Source: Stenotrophomonas maltophilia (GTDB lineage: Bacteria; Pseudomonadota; Gammaproteobacteria; Xanthomonadales; Xanthomonadaceae). Taken from it: DNA of 64,000 nucleotides. The notes under the pieces are model-generated. The model saw only the letters and a program-made list of their open reading frames with translations, did not search any database and was not told the DNA's origin. Shown here in pieces: positions 45,777 to 54,153 of this stretch. The stretch covers positions 3,809,501 through 3,873,500 of the forward strand of contig NZ_CP106759.1 of the NCBI RefSeq assembly GCF_025642255.1, read 5' to 3'. The position numbers and the translations under genes are program-made. Within the stretch, counting starts at the first letter, position 1. Every line of letters begins with the position of its first letter.

Positions 45777-46449
45777 AGACAATCCTGAGCTGGTAGCCAA
45801 TCTGTATGCGTTCCTGGAACCACTGGGCTACGTGCTGGACGATGCGCGGGACGGCGCCAGCGGGCTGCGCCGCGCGACGGAGAACGACTATGACGCCGTT
45901 CTGCTGGACCTGATGCTGCCCCGCCTCGATGGGATGACGCTGTGCCACAGGCTTCGGCAGGAGTTCCAGAACCCCATACCGATCCTGATGCTCACCGCGC
46001 GCGACCAGGTGGACGACCGGGTGCAGGGCCTTGCCCTGGGCGCGGATGATTACCTGGTCAAGCCGTTCTCACTGGCCGAGCTGGATGCCCGCATCAAGGC
46101 CCTGGTACGTCGAGCCCAGGGCCGGCAGGTGGACACGGTGATCGCGTGGCAGGAGCTGCAGGTGGATACGCGCTCGCCGCAGGCATGGCGGTGCGGCAAG
46201 GCGATCAGCCTTACGCCGACGGCCCACAAACTGCTCGTTTCACTGGTGCGGGCGGCGCCGGCCGTCGTGCGCAAGCAGGACATGGAGTACCTGATCTGGG
46301 GTGACGAGCCGCCTGACAGTGGCGCGTTGCGAACGCATATCCACGAGTTGCGTCTGCAGGTGGATCGGCGCTTCGACTACCCGCTCATCGCAACGGTGCA
46401 CAGCGTAGGCTGGCGTCTTTCCAACGCCGCGCCCGGGCAACCGGAGTAG
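45754..46449 (+). CDS. OmpR-type response regulator of the eptA cluster
   Basis: The 231-residue protein has receiver features IIEDNPELVANL, the phosphoacceptor Asp in VLLDLMLPRLDGMT near residue 50, MLTAR and LVKPF. The C-terminal winged helix is less typical but recognisable (ISLTPTAHKLLVSLVRAAPA, then GALRTHIHELRLQVD and VHSVGWRLS). The kinase gene starts 3 bases after its stop. The order regulator-kinase-dgkA-eptA suggests it switches phosphoethanolamine modification of lipid A. Confidence 0.92.
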   Translation: MTRLLIIEDNPELVANLYAFLEPLGYVLDDARDGASGLRRATENDYDAVLLDLMLPRLDGMTLCHRLRQEFQNPIPILMLTARDQVDDRVQGLALGADDYLVKPFSLAELDARIKALVRRAQGRQVDTVIAWQELQVDTRSPQAWRCGKAISLTPTAHKLLVSLVRAAPAVVRKQDMEYLIWGDEPPDSGALRTHIHELRLQVDRRFDYPLIATVHSVGWRLSNAAPGQPE

Positions 46450-46452
46450 ATC

Positions 46453-47715
46453 ATGCCGACGGGGCCGACGGCGTGGACGTCGATCTATCAGCGGATGTCG
46501 CTGCGGACGCGCATCACGGTCTCCTTCGTGCTGCTGATGGCCGGAGCCATGTGCTTCATCGCCGTGGTCGAGCTCGTCGACTATGACGAGGTACGCGCCT
46601 CGGCGGTCTCACGGGCGCAGGATGGCGAGGTACGCAGGCTGGAGGATGCGATCCGCCTTGGATCACCACGCGTGGTCACGCAGGACAGTCAGCTCTATGA
46701 CGAGGAGAACGTGCCGACCGTGCTGCGCCAGTATGGTCCCGGTTACCACGGCGAGCCCGCACCCAACGAGTGGCACCTGCGGGTGTTCGATGTCGAGGGC
46801 AAGCGCTACTACCTGCTCCAGGACGGCGAGCACTATGCCTACCTTGAGCACCTGATCAATGCCTTCGCTGCACTGGTCATCCTGACCTGCGTACTGTGTG
46901 CCTACTGGATCGGGCGACTGACGTCGGCCCACGTCATCGCTCCGATCACCCGACTTTCCGAGGCGGTGCAGCACACATCCAAGCCGTTCCCGTACCAGGA
47001 CGCGCGCGACGAAATCGGCGTTCTTGCGCGTGCCTTTGCCCAGCATAGCGATGAGCTGGAGCGGTTCCTGCACCGCGAGCGGTGCTTTGCCGGAGACGCC
47101 AGCCACGAGCTGCGTACGCCCTTGGCCATCATCGCTGGCGCGGCCGAGACACTGCTTCACCAGTTGCCGTCCGACAGCCATCTGCTGCCCAGCGCCGACC
47201 GCATCCTGCGGACCACACAGGAGATGCAACGCCAGCTGACCTGCCTGCTGCTGCTCTCCAGATCCCCTGCGAGCCTTTCTCTGACCGACGTCCCGTTGCG
47301 TGCCATTGTCCAGGAGTGCATGGCACGCTGCGCACCCTGGCTCGCAGGGAAGCCCGTGACACTGCGGCTGGATGCCCCAGAGGAGGTCACTGTGGTCACC
47401 CATGCGGAGCTGGCGCATTGCGTCGTGTGGAATCTGCTGCGCAACGCCTGCCAGTACACCGACAAGGGCGAGGTCCGCATCGACCTGCGGGAGGGCGAGC
47501 TGGCCATCGCCGACACCGGTCCGGGCCTGCCCCCGACCATCGACCCTGCCCAGTTCAGCAGGTTCCTTCCCAGCGCACGCCAGGATGGCGAAGGGCTGGG
47601 GCTGTCCATCGTGCAGCGCGTGGTAGAGCACCTTGGGTGGCAGATGAAGGTGGAGACATCCGCTCAGGGGTGCCGATTCCTGCTTCACCTGTCCTCGCCG
47701 CAAGCGCGTGCCTGA
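46453..47715 (+). CDS. Sensor histidine kinase of the eptA cluster
   Basis: The 420-residue kinase has helices near residues 20-40 (VSFVLLMAGAMCFIAVVELV) and 140-160 (FAALVILTCVLCAYWIGRL), enclosing a sensor of about 100 residues rich in acidic residues (QDSQLYDEENVPTVLRQYGP). A HAMP linker leads to the H-box GDASHELRTPLAIIAG. The N-box is NLLRNACQYTD; G-boxes are ADTGPGLPP and GEGLGLSI. The acidic sensor could bind cations or cationic peptides (inference). dgkA starts 60 bases downstream. Confidence 0.92.
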   Translation: MPTGPTAWTSIYQRMSLRTRITVSFVLLMAGAMCFIAVVELVDYDEVRASAVSRAQDGEVRRLEDAIRLGSPRVVTQDSQLYDEENVPTVLRQYGPGYHGEPAPNEWHLRVFDVEGKRYYLLQDGEHYAYLEHLINAFAALVILTCVLCAYWIGRLTSAHVIAPITRLSEAVQHTSKPFPYQDARDEIGVLARAFAQHSDELERFLHRERCFAGDASHELRTPLAIIAGAAETLLHQLPSDSHLLPSADRILRTTQEMQRQLTCLLLLSRSPASLSLTDVPLRAIVQECMARCAPWLAGKPVTLRLDAPEEVTVVTHAELAHCVVWNLLRNACQYTDKGEVRIDLREGELAIADTGPGLPPTIDPAQFSRFLPSARQDGEGLGLSIVQRVVEHLGWQMKVETSAQGCRFLLHLSSPQARA

Positions 47716-47775
47716 CACTTTGCTGACATTGCCAGCCACATTCTGGCCACCTTTTCATGGAGAGGCAGGTCACCA

Positions 47776-48192
47776 ATGCAGCAGCAGGCACCGCAGGGCG
47801 AGGGCAAGTACCGGCACGGCAGAACCGGATTCCGACGCATCCTGCACACCCTGATTCACTCACGCGACGGTTTCATCGCCACATTCCGCGGGGAGGCAGC
47901 ATTCCGCCAGCTGCTTGTCCTGCACGGCCTGCTCATGACGATCGCCTGTGTGCTGGACATCAGCGCGGTGGAGCGTGCCGTGATGCTGGCCGTCAGCCTG
48001 CTGAGCCTCGTGGTTGAACTGCTCAACTCGGCCATCGAGGCGGTGGTCGATCGCATCTCGCTCGAGTACCACCCCCTGTCGAAGAACGCCAAGGACATGG
48101 GCAGCGCTGCGCAGAGCGTGGTGCTTGTGATGGTCGCGCTGGTATGGGCGGTGATCCTGCTGGGTCCGCATCCGCAGCTGACAACTTCCTGA
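47776..48192 (+). CDS. dgkA: Diacylglycerol kinase DgkA
   Basis: The 138-residue inner-membrane protein has three helices and the family's active-site residues: EAAFRQLLVLHGLLM, LVVELLNSAIEAVVDRIS (Glu, Asn, Glu) and LSKNAKDMGSAAQSVVL (Lys-Asp). It phosphorylates diacylglycerol with ATP, recycling it to phosphatidic acid. The N-terminus is about 15 residues longer than E. coli DgkA. The gene downstream transfers phosphoethanolamine from phosphatidylethanolamine and releases diacylglycerol, so this kinase probably disposes of that by-product. Confidence 0.95.
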   Translation: MQQQAPQGEGKYRHGRTGFRRILHTLIHSRDGFIATFRGEAAFRQLLVLHGLLMTIACVLDISAVERAVMLAVSLLSLVVELLNSAIEAVVDRISLEYHPLSKNAKDMGSAAQSVVLVMVALVWAVILLGPHPQLTTS

Positions 48193-48241
48193 TGAACGCG
48201 TCCAGATACTGCGCGCCTCTCTGGCTCCGCAGGATCTGCAC

Positions 48242-50134
48242 GTGCGCGATTGCTTCACGTGGCATCGGCCACATCCGGTAACGCTTGTCTGGCTCTCGGC
48301 CGCGTTCTTCGCAACGGCGGGCAACATGGCCCTCTGGAAGAGCCTGTGGTCCATCGTGGAGATCCATGGCTTTCGCAGCGTACTGTTCATCGGCTCGTTG
48401 CCATTGCTGCTGTTCTGCCTGTTCAACCTCCTGCTGACACCCGTCGGGATGCTGCCCTTGCTGCGCAAGCCGCTTCTGGCGCTGCTGCTGATCGTCAGCA
48501 GCGCCGCCAGCTACTTCATGCTGCATTACGGCGTACTGATCGACAGAAGCATGGTGCAGAACGTGCTGGAGACCAATCAGGCCGAGATGGCTTCCTACTT
48601 CTCGCTCCCGCTGGTGCTGTCCGTCCTCCTGCTGGGCGTGCTGCCCTCATGCATCCTGCTGCTCATGCGGACGGGCAATCACGGCCGTCCGCTGCGATCC
48701 TCCCTGGTGTGGCTGGCAAACGTTCTTGCCACGATGATGGTGCTCGTCACCATTGCGTTGGGCTTCTACAAGGACTATTCATCACTGCTGCGGAACAACC
48801 GCTATCTGAGGGAACAGGTACTGCCACTGAACATCGTGCGGCACACCTATGGCCATCTCGGCAGCAGCCACCGCGCCCGTCTCCAGCCGCTGCGCACATT
48901 GGCCGACGACGCCGTGCGTGCACGGGGCCCCCGACCCCGGCTGGTGATCCTCGTCGTAGGGGAGACCGCCCGATCCCGGAATTTCCAGCTCAACGGCTAC
49001 GACAGACCCACCAACCCGATGCTGTCGCGCAAGGACAACGTCATCAGCTTCCAGAGCGTATCGTCCTGTGGGACCGCCACCGCGATCTCCCTGCCGTGCA
49101 TGTTCTCATCCATGCCGCGCACACGGTTCGATGCGGAGAGGGCCGCGTCGCAGGAGAACGTCCTCGACATCCTGAGGAAGACCGGTGTCGACGTGGTCTG
49201 GCGTGACAACAACAATGGCGGCTGCAAGGGCGTGTGTGCGCGGGTGCCGACGGATTACATGGGACAGTTGAAGGTCGACAGCCTGTGTACCAACGACGAT
49301 GGCACGTGCCTTGACGAAATCCTCCTTCACGGGCTGTCATCGCGCATCGAAGCCATGCAGGGCGACGGCCTCGTCGTTCTGCACCCGCTGGGCAGCCATG
49401 GCCCCACCTACTTCCAGCGATACCCCGCAGACGCCCGTCTCTTCAGTCCAACCTGCGACAGCAACCAGATCCAGAAGTGCAGCAATGAAGCGCTGGTCAA
49501 CACGTATGACAACACGCTTGTCTATACCGATCGCATGCTCGGCAGTGCGATCGACCTGCTGCAGTCCTACTCGGACGACCGCGATGTGGCCCTGATCTAC
49601 GTTTCCGACCACGGTGAGTCACTCGGCGAGCACGGCCTGTACCTGCATGGAACGCCCTACCTCATCGCGCCACAGGAGCAGACCCAGGTGCCCATGATCA
49701 TGTGGTGCTCCGCGCAGTTCGCCTCCCATGCAGAACTGGATCCTGCGTGCCTGCGCCGCGATGCGGCTACGCGGGTGTTCAGCCATGACAACCTGTTCCA
49801 CTCACTGCTGGGCCTGTTCCAGGTCAGTACCACCGAGTATCACGCCGGGCTGGATGTCTTCGCCGGATGCCGCGGGCCATCAGCGGGGTCCGGTCCTCGC
49901 GCGATCGCCTGCCCCGCTGCGCGAGGCACCTCTGCCCCGGGCAGCGACGGCTGCCAGACGGCGACTGACGAGACCGTAGAGGTCCTGCAGTTCGGCCGAA
50001 CGCTCGGCAGTGGTATTGCTGCCGAACATGACCCGCGCGAGCGCGACTTCCTGGGTGTCCGCAGGAAATCGCAGGCGGGTGCGGTAGACCGCCTGCAGAA
50101 CCAGCCAGGCCCGCCGCAGGCCCCCGCCGGGTAG
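48242..50134 (+). CDS. Phosphoethanolamine transferase (EptA/MCR type) with extended C-terminus
   Basis: The protein has five N-terminal membrane helices and a periplasmic sulfatase-fold domain. Metal and nucleophile motifs are LVVGETARSRNFQLNGYDRP, SSCGTATAISLPCMFS with the catalytic Thr near residue 280, and VSDHGESLGEHGLYLHGTPY. Cys pairs for disulfides are present. The enzyme adds phosphoethanolamine to lipid A, lowering its charge and polymyxin affinity. Family members usually stop just after the VFAGCR block (near residue 545). Here about 85 Pro/Ala/Arg-rich residues follow, antisense to another gene. The start is GTG 48242. Confidence 0.92.
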   Translation: MRDCFTWHRPHPVTLVWLSAAFFATAGNMALWKSLWSIVEIHGFRSVLFIGSLPLLLFCLFNLLLTPVGMLPLLRKPLLALLLIVSSAASYFMLHYGVLIDRSMVQNVLETNQAEMASYFSLPLVLSVLLLGVLPSCILLLMRTGNHGRPLRSSLVWLANVLATMMVLVTIALGFYKDYSSLLRNNRYLREQVLPLNIVRHTYGHLGSSHRARLQPLRTLADDAVRARGPRPRLVILVVGETARSRNFQLNGYDRPTNPMLSRKDNVISFQSVSSCGTATAISLPCMFSSMPRTRFDAERAASQENVLDILRKTGVDVVWRDNNNGGCKGVCARVPTDYMGQLKVDSLCTNDDGTCLDEILLHGLSSRIEAMQGDGLVVLHPLGSHGPTYFQRYPADARLFSPTCDSNQIQKCSNEALVNTYDNTLVYTDRMLGSAIDLLQSYSDDRDVALIYVSDHGESLGEHGLYLHGTPYLIAPQEQTQVPMIMWCSAQFASHAELDPACLRRDAATRVFSHDNLFHSLLGLFQVSTTEYHAGLDVFAGCRGPSAGSGPRAIACPAARGTSAPGSDGCQTATDETVEVLQFGRTLGSGIAAEHDPRERDFLGVRRKSQAGAVDRLQNQPGPPQAPAG

Positions 50135-50287
50135 GGGGCGGACAAGACGCTCATAGACCTGCCAGAACTGATATTCGGCGTCGAGATCGACCCCGGGCAC
50201 AGCGCAGGGCGCGGGTCGCGGGCATGCTCGGACGCCCGGACGGATCGGTGGTTGGGCGGAATCGGACTGGGCCATGCCAGGAAGCAT
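49880..50287 (-). CDS. Hypothetical protein overlapping the eptA 3' end
   Basis: The 135-residue product has a proline-rich N-terminus and a helical core that reads like a protein (YQFWQVYERLVRPLPGGGLR, VLQAVYRTRLRFPADTQEVA, then TTAERSAELQDLYGLVSRRL), with a basic, low-complexity tail. Its stop lies exactly where EptA homologues normally end, and it runs antisense to the EptA extension over 255 bases. Start may be Met1 or Met5. I do not recognise a family. Its composition is more protein-like than that of the opposite strand. Confidence 0.55.
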   Translation of the reverse strand: MLPGMAQSDSAQPPIRPGVRACPRPAPCAVPGVDLDAEYQFWQVYERLVRPLPGGGLRRAWLVLQAVYRTRLRFPADTQEVALARVMFGSNTTAERSAELQDLYGLVSRRLAAVAARGRGASRSGAGDRARTGPR

Positions 50288-50347
50288 GACGCGGCAACAT
50301 TGTGTGAACCTTGCGTCGACGCAGGAGACGGCCTACCGCCGCGGACC

Positions 50348-51181
50348 CTACCGCAGCACGAAGCGCTCGATCGCGCGTGCCACGCCCTCGTCGGCATTGG
50401 TGGTGGTCTCGAAGCGCGCCACGGCCTTCACCGCATCGATCGCGTTGCCCATCGCCACGCTGGTGCCGGCGTACTGCAGCATGGTCAGGTCGTTCTCCTG
50501 GTCGCCGATGGCCATGACGTTGGCACGGTCGATCCCCAGGTGCTCCGCCAGTTTCTGCAGGCTGGGGCCCTTGCCTGCACGATGATCGAACACCTCCAGG
50601 AAGAACGGTGCGCTCTTCAGCACCGCGAAACGCTCGGTCAGCTCACTGGGCAACCGCGCAATGGCCGCATCCAGTACCTCCGGCTCATCAATCATCATCA
50701 GCTTGATGAAGGACATGGTGGGATCCATGTCGGCCACTCGGCGGTACGACAGCGGCATGCGCGAGAGGTGCGAGTCGGCCACCGTGTAATAGCTGATGTC
50801 CTGGTTGGGCGTGTACATGCGCTGGCTGTCCAGCGCCTGGAAGTGCACGCCCAGTTCGCGCGCCACCTGCTCGCAGAACAGGAAATCGTCAAAGCTGAGC
50901 GGGTACTCGACCACCGTTTCACGCGTGCCGATGCGCTGCACCAGGCCGCCGTTGCAGGCGATGCAGTAGTCGTCGTTGCCATCGATGCCCAGTTCGTGCA
51001 GGAACGGCGCCAGGCCGGGGACCGGGCGGCCGCTGGTCAGCACGATGTGCACGCCCAGCGCGCGCGCCTGCGCGATAGCCTGCTTGGCGCGTGCGGTGAG
51101 CGCGTGGGTGGGATCCAGCAGGGTGCCATCCATGTCGATGGCGACCAGTTCGACGGTCGATTGCCTGCGGCCCATGTCCAT
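50348..51181 (-). CDS. Cof-type HAD phosphatase (YidA-like)
   Basis: The 277-residue protein has HAD motif I AIDMDGTLLDPTHALTA, motif II in VLTSGRPVPGL, the Lys of motif III in the AGKGPSLQKLAEHLGI stretch, and motif IV GDQENDLTMLQYAG. A type IIB cap domain sits in the middle. Such enzymes dephosphorylate sugar phosphates and coenzyme fragments with broad specificity. The ATG at 51181 is preferred over a TTG three codons earlier. It is divergent from exoD. Confidence 0.93.
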   Translation of the reverse strand: MDMGRRQSTVELVAIDMDGTLLDPTHALTARAKQAIAQARALGVHIVLTSGRPVPGLAPFLHELGIDGNDDYCIACNGGLVQRIGTRETVVEYPLSFDDFLFCEQVARELGVHFQALDSQRMYTPNQDISYYTVADSHLSRMPLSYRRVADMDPTMSFIKLMMIDEPEVLDAAIARLPSELTERFAVLKSAPFFLEVFDHRAGKGPSLQKLAEHLGIDRANVMAIGDQENDLTMLQYAGTSVAMGNAIDAVKAVARFETTTNADEGVARAIERFVLR

Positions 51182-51330
51182 TGCGTTCAACTCATGCGGG
51201 GCACGCCAGTTTACCCCCTCATGCCCGGTTCACCTCTTTGCCCACGTTGGCCGGGATACTGCCAGAGCCTGTGCGTCCCACACCGCAGGACGGCCCGTTG
51301 ACCGCCCTTCCCTGGAGAAGCTTGCGACGC

Positions 51331-51993
51331 ATGACCTACCGTGCCCCCGAAACCAACGACAGCGCCCCCTTGGCCCAGCAGATCGAGCAGATGATCGACG
51401 AGCTGCCCGGTGACCAGGTCAGCGTCGGCACCTTGCTCGGCGCGCTGGGCGATGAAGGCCTGCTGCTGATCGTGATCCTGCTCTCGGCCATCTTCATCAT
51501 TCCGGTGTCGATTCCCGGGCTGAGTACCGTATTCGGTGCCTCGATCCTGCTGATCGGCCTGAGCCGGGTGCGCAACCGCCCGCTGTGGGTGCCCCAGAAG
51601 CTGGCCCGTCGCGAGATCGCCACCGACAAGCTGAAGGCCAACCTTGGCCGCGCACTGAAGTGGGTGCACCGCATGGAGCGCCTGTCGCGACCGATGCGGC
51701 TGGCGGTGATGGTGCGCTCGAAGAGAATGATGCGCCTGAACAACCTGGCCCTGATCGTGGCCACGCTGCTACTGATGGCGCCGGCCGGGCCGATTCCCTT
51801 CAGCAACACGCTGCCGGCACTTGCCCTGATGTCCTTCGCCATCGGATTCATCCAGCGTGATGGCGCGGCGGTGGCGGCCGGCTATGCCTTCCTGGTCGCC
51901 ACGGTTGCGTACTTCGGCGTGCTGCTGGGCGGCGTCGGGTTTGCGGCCGAATCGGTGTTCAGCGGGATCCGCAGCGGTACCACGGAACTGTAG
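51331..51993 (+). CDS. exoD: ExoD-family exopolysaccharide synthesis membrane protein
   Basis: The 220-residue protein starts in the cytoplasm (LAQQIEQMIDELPGDQVSVG). Hydrophobic helices follow: GLLLIVILLSAIFIIPVSIP, STVFGASILLIGLSRV, LALIVATLLLMAPAGPIPFS, LPALALMSFAIGFIQRDGAA, and AYFGVLLGG. The PVSIPGLSTVFGASILLIGL block is the ExoD hallmark. The function in polysaccharide export or alkaline tolerance is not well understood. Its TAG stop is part of a SMAG GTAG head. Confidence 0.9.
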   Translation: MTYRAPETNDSAPLAQQIEQMIDELPGDQVSVGTLLGALGDEGLLLIVILLSAIFIIPVSIPGLSTVFGASILLIGLSRVRNRPLWVPQKLARREIATDKLKANLGRALKWVHRMERLSRPMRLAVMVRSKRMMRLNNLALIVATLLLMAPAGPIPFSNTLPALALMSFAIGFIQRDGAAVAAGYAFLVATVAYFGVLLGGVGFAAESVFSGIRSGTTEL

Positions 51994-52126
51994 AGTCGAG
52001 CCCACGTTCGGCTGCTCTTCGACCTGTACGCGGAAACCCAGCGCTGCGCGCGTAGGCCGAGCATGGGCTCGGCCCTACAGAAGCCAGATCCAGAGCAGTC
52101 GAGCATGGCTGGACTCTGCAGAGCTA
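51990..52126. repeat. SMAG array overlapping both flanking genes' stop codons
   Basis: GTAGAGTCGAGCCCACGTTCGGCT (51990-52013) starts with the TAG stop of exoD. A palindromic unit GTAGGCCGAGC / GGCTCGGCCCTAC follows (52052-52078). A third, degenerate unit in the opposite direction (about 52097-52127) ends with the TAG stop of the convergent dehydrogenase gene (52124-52126). Confidence 0.85.
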
Positions 52127-53434
52127 CCTGGCCGACACACGCCACACCACATCGCCGACGTCGTCGGCCACCAGCAGGGCGCCCTCGCTGTCGATGGCCA
52201 TGCCCACCGGTGCGCCCCTCAATGTCTTCTCGTCCTCCGAGGCAAAGCCACTGACCACGGTCTGCGGACGCCCCGTCGGCCTGCCATCCTTGAACGGCAC
52301 ATACACCACTTCATAGCCGCTCAGCGGAGAGCGGTCCCAGCTGCCATGTTCGCCGATGAAGGCGCCGCCGTGGTACTTCGCCGGCAGTGCCTGGCCGGTA
52401 TAGAACAGCAGCCCCAACGGTGCCACGTGCGAACCGATGGCGTAGTCCGGGCGGATCGCTTTGGCCACCAGATCCGGCCGCTGCGGCTGCACACGCTCGT
52501 CCACATGCTGGCCGTAGTAGCTGTACGGCCAGCCGTAGAAACCATGTTCCTGTACCGAGGTGAGATAGTCCGGCACCAGGTCGGCACCGATCTCGTCACG
52601 CTCGTTCACCACTGCCCACAGCCTGCCGGTGCTGGGTTCCCAGTCCAGGCCGGTGGGGTTGCGCAGGCCGGAGGCATAGATGCGGCTGCCGCTGGTCGCC
52701 ACGTCCACCTCCAGCACCACCGCGCGCCGGTACTCGATGGCCAGGCCGTTTTCGGTGATGTTGCTGTTGGAGCCCACGCCCACGTACAGCTTGCTGCCAT
52801 CGCGGCTGGCCAGCAGATCCTTGGTCCAGTGGTGGTTGACGGTGCTGGGGAGGTCGGTGAATTCGCTGCCCTTGTCGGACATGCGCGTTTCGCCGGGCAC
52901 GTAGTGGTACTTCATGATGTTGTCGGTGTTGGCGACGTACAGCGTGTCGCCGATCAGGGCGATGCCGAATGGCGAATGCAGGCCCTCGATGTAGACGTGC
53001 TGGCTCCATGTGGCAGTGCCAGGCGCGCGCCGCAGCAGCGTGACCCGGTTGCCTCCCTTGCCGGCCTTGCCCGAGCGCGCCTTTACCTTGCCGGCAATCC
53101 ATTGCTTGGGGGTGGTGACCGGCTCGGTGCCCGGACCGTTGCCTTCCACCACCAGCACATCGCCATTGGGCAGGGTCAGCAGGCGGCGCGGGTGCTGCAG
53201 GTTGGCAGCGATGCGCTCGATCTTCAGTCCGTCGGCCACCGACGGCGCCTGCCCAACGGCCCAGCCCACCCCGCGCGGTACCTGCATGGGCGGCATCAGG
53301 TAGTTCTCCGGCGCCGGCAGCGGCGGATGCGCACCGGATTGTTCGCTGGGGTGATATTCGGCTTTGCCGGCACACGCCGACAGGATTGCGGCCAGGACCA
53401 GCCCGCCTGCAGCAGGCACGATGCGATCAACCAT
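52124..53434 (-). CDS. Sorbosone-dehydrogenase-like PQQ/beta-propeller lipoprotein
   Basis: The 436-residue product has a lipoprotein signal (AAGGLVLAAILSACAGK). The six-bladed glucose/sorbosone dehydrogenase propeller follows, with blade motifs RRLLTLPNGDVLVVEGNGPG, FGIALIGDTLYVANTDNIMK, SKLYVGVGSNSNITENGLA, ASGLRNPTGLDWEPSTGRLW, and GAFIGEHGSWDRSPLSGYEV. Family members oxidise sugars with PQQ in the periplasm. Substrate and cofactor are inferred from family. Its first 8 bases overlap the end of the membrane-protein gene, so they are co-transcribed. Confidence 0.9.
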   Translation of the reverse strand: MVDRIVPAAGGLVLAAILSACAGKAEYHPSEQSGAHPPLPAPENYLMPPMQVPRGVGWAVGQAPSVADGLKIERIAANLQHPRRLLTLPNGDVLVVEGNGPGTEPVTTPKQWIAGKVKARSGKAGKGGNRVTLLRRAPGTATWSQHVYIEGLHSPFGIALIGDTLYVANTDNIMKYHYVPGETRMSDKGSEFTDLPSTVNHHWTKDLLASRDGSKLYVGVGSNSNITENGLAIEYRRAVVLEVDVATSGSRIYASGLRNPTGLDWEPSTGRLWAVVNERDEIGADLVPDYLTSVQEHGFYGWPYSYYGQHVDERVQPQRPDLVAKAIRPDYAIGSHVAPLGLLFYTGQALPAKYHGGAFIGEHGSWDRSPLSGYEVVYVPFKDGRPTGRPQTVVSGFASEDEKTLRGAPVGMAIDSEGALLVADDVGDVVWRVSAR

Positions 53435-53867
53435 GACGGCCTCCTTGCAGCACCGGCGGCTGCAGTGACAACAGGACATGGCCAAGACCGATCAGTGCAA
53501 CGGTCAGCGCTGACAGGATCGTGCCGGGAACGGCCACCGCATACGCATCACGGCTGTGCACGAAGGCGTTCCAGATGGCCAGGGCGACCGCCACCAGATT
53601 GAGCAGGAAATCGAGGCGGTCGATGCGCGTGGCAGTGTTGCCCCGGCGCCAGACGGCGAACAGGTTGATCAGTCGCGGCACGATGGCGATGAGCAGGCCG
53701 AACGTGATCAACCAGGCCGCAGATTTGCCCCACATCACCTCGGCAGAGTTGAGGTAGATGGCATCGAAGATGAGGGCGCCGACGAAGAAGCCGAACGGGA
53801 TCGGGTTCAACAGGCTGAACAGCGTCGTGCCAAGGCCACGATGGGCCTGGGCCAGCGGATTGACCAT
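53427..53867 (-). CDS. DUF2231-type small membrane protein
   Basis: The 146-residue protein has four helices: IPFGFFVGALIFDAIYLNSA, SAAWLITFGLLIAIVPRLI, RLDFLLNLVAVALAIWNAFV, and GTILSALTVALIGLGHVLLS. The NPIPFGFFVGALIFD region resembles the DUF2231 family, proposed to bind haem or act in electron transfer beside dehydrogenases. Translational overlap with the propeller dehydrogenase suggests the pair works together, with this protein as a possible membrane electron acceptor (inference). Confidence 0.8.
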   Translation of the reverse strand: MVNPLAQAHRGLGTTLFSLLNPIPFGFFVGALIFDAIYLNSAEVMWGKSAAWLITFGLLIAIVPRLINLFAVWRRGNTATRIDRLDFLLNLVAVALAIWNAFVHSRDAYAVAVPGTILSALTVALIGLGHVLLSLQPPVLQGGRHG

Positions 53868-54153
53868 CGTCCTGCTCCATTGCGGGGAAGTGCAGGGGCC
53901 TTGGTAGCACAGTCGGTGGTGAAGGCGCGCGATGAGCCTTCGGTTCTGCGACGAGGCCAGGCTCGGCCTTACAACAGGAATGCGCAGTCGTCATTACCGC
54001 GAGACATAAGTGTTTGTGACGCAATCGGCACATCTGCAGATTGCTGCCGTGAAGAGGTAGGGGGTTCTCGGTTGTGTCGCGTTTGGCTCGTTGCGATGGG
54101 GCAATTCCGTCCCGCCGTCCTGCCAGGCCGATTCACAACAGAAGGATTCGTGT

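Noticed and set aside
54015..54032. Clp/CRP-type site (TGTGAC...GGCACA) upstream of the S8 protease
   Set aside because: The half-sites are spaced by 8 rather than 6 bases and the second half is a poor match.
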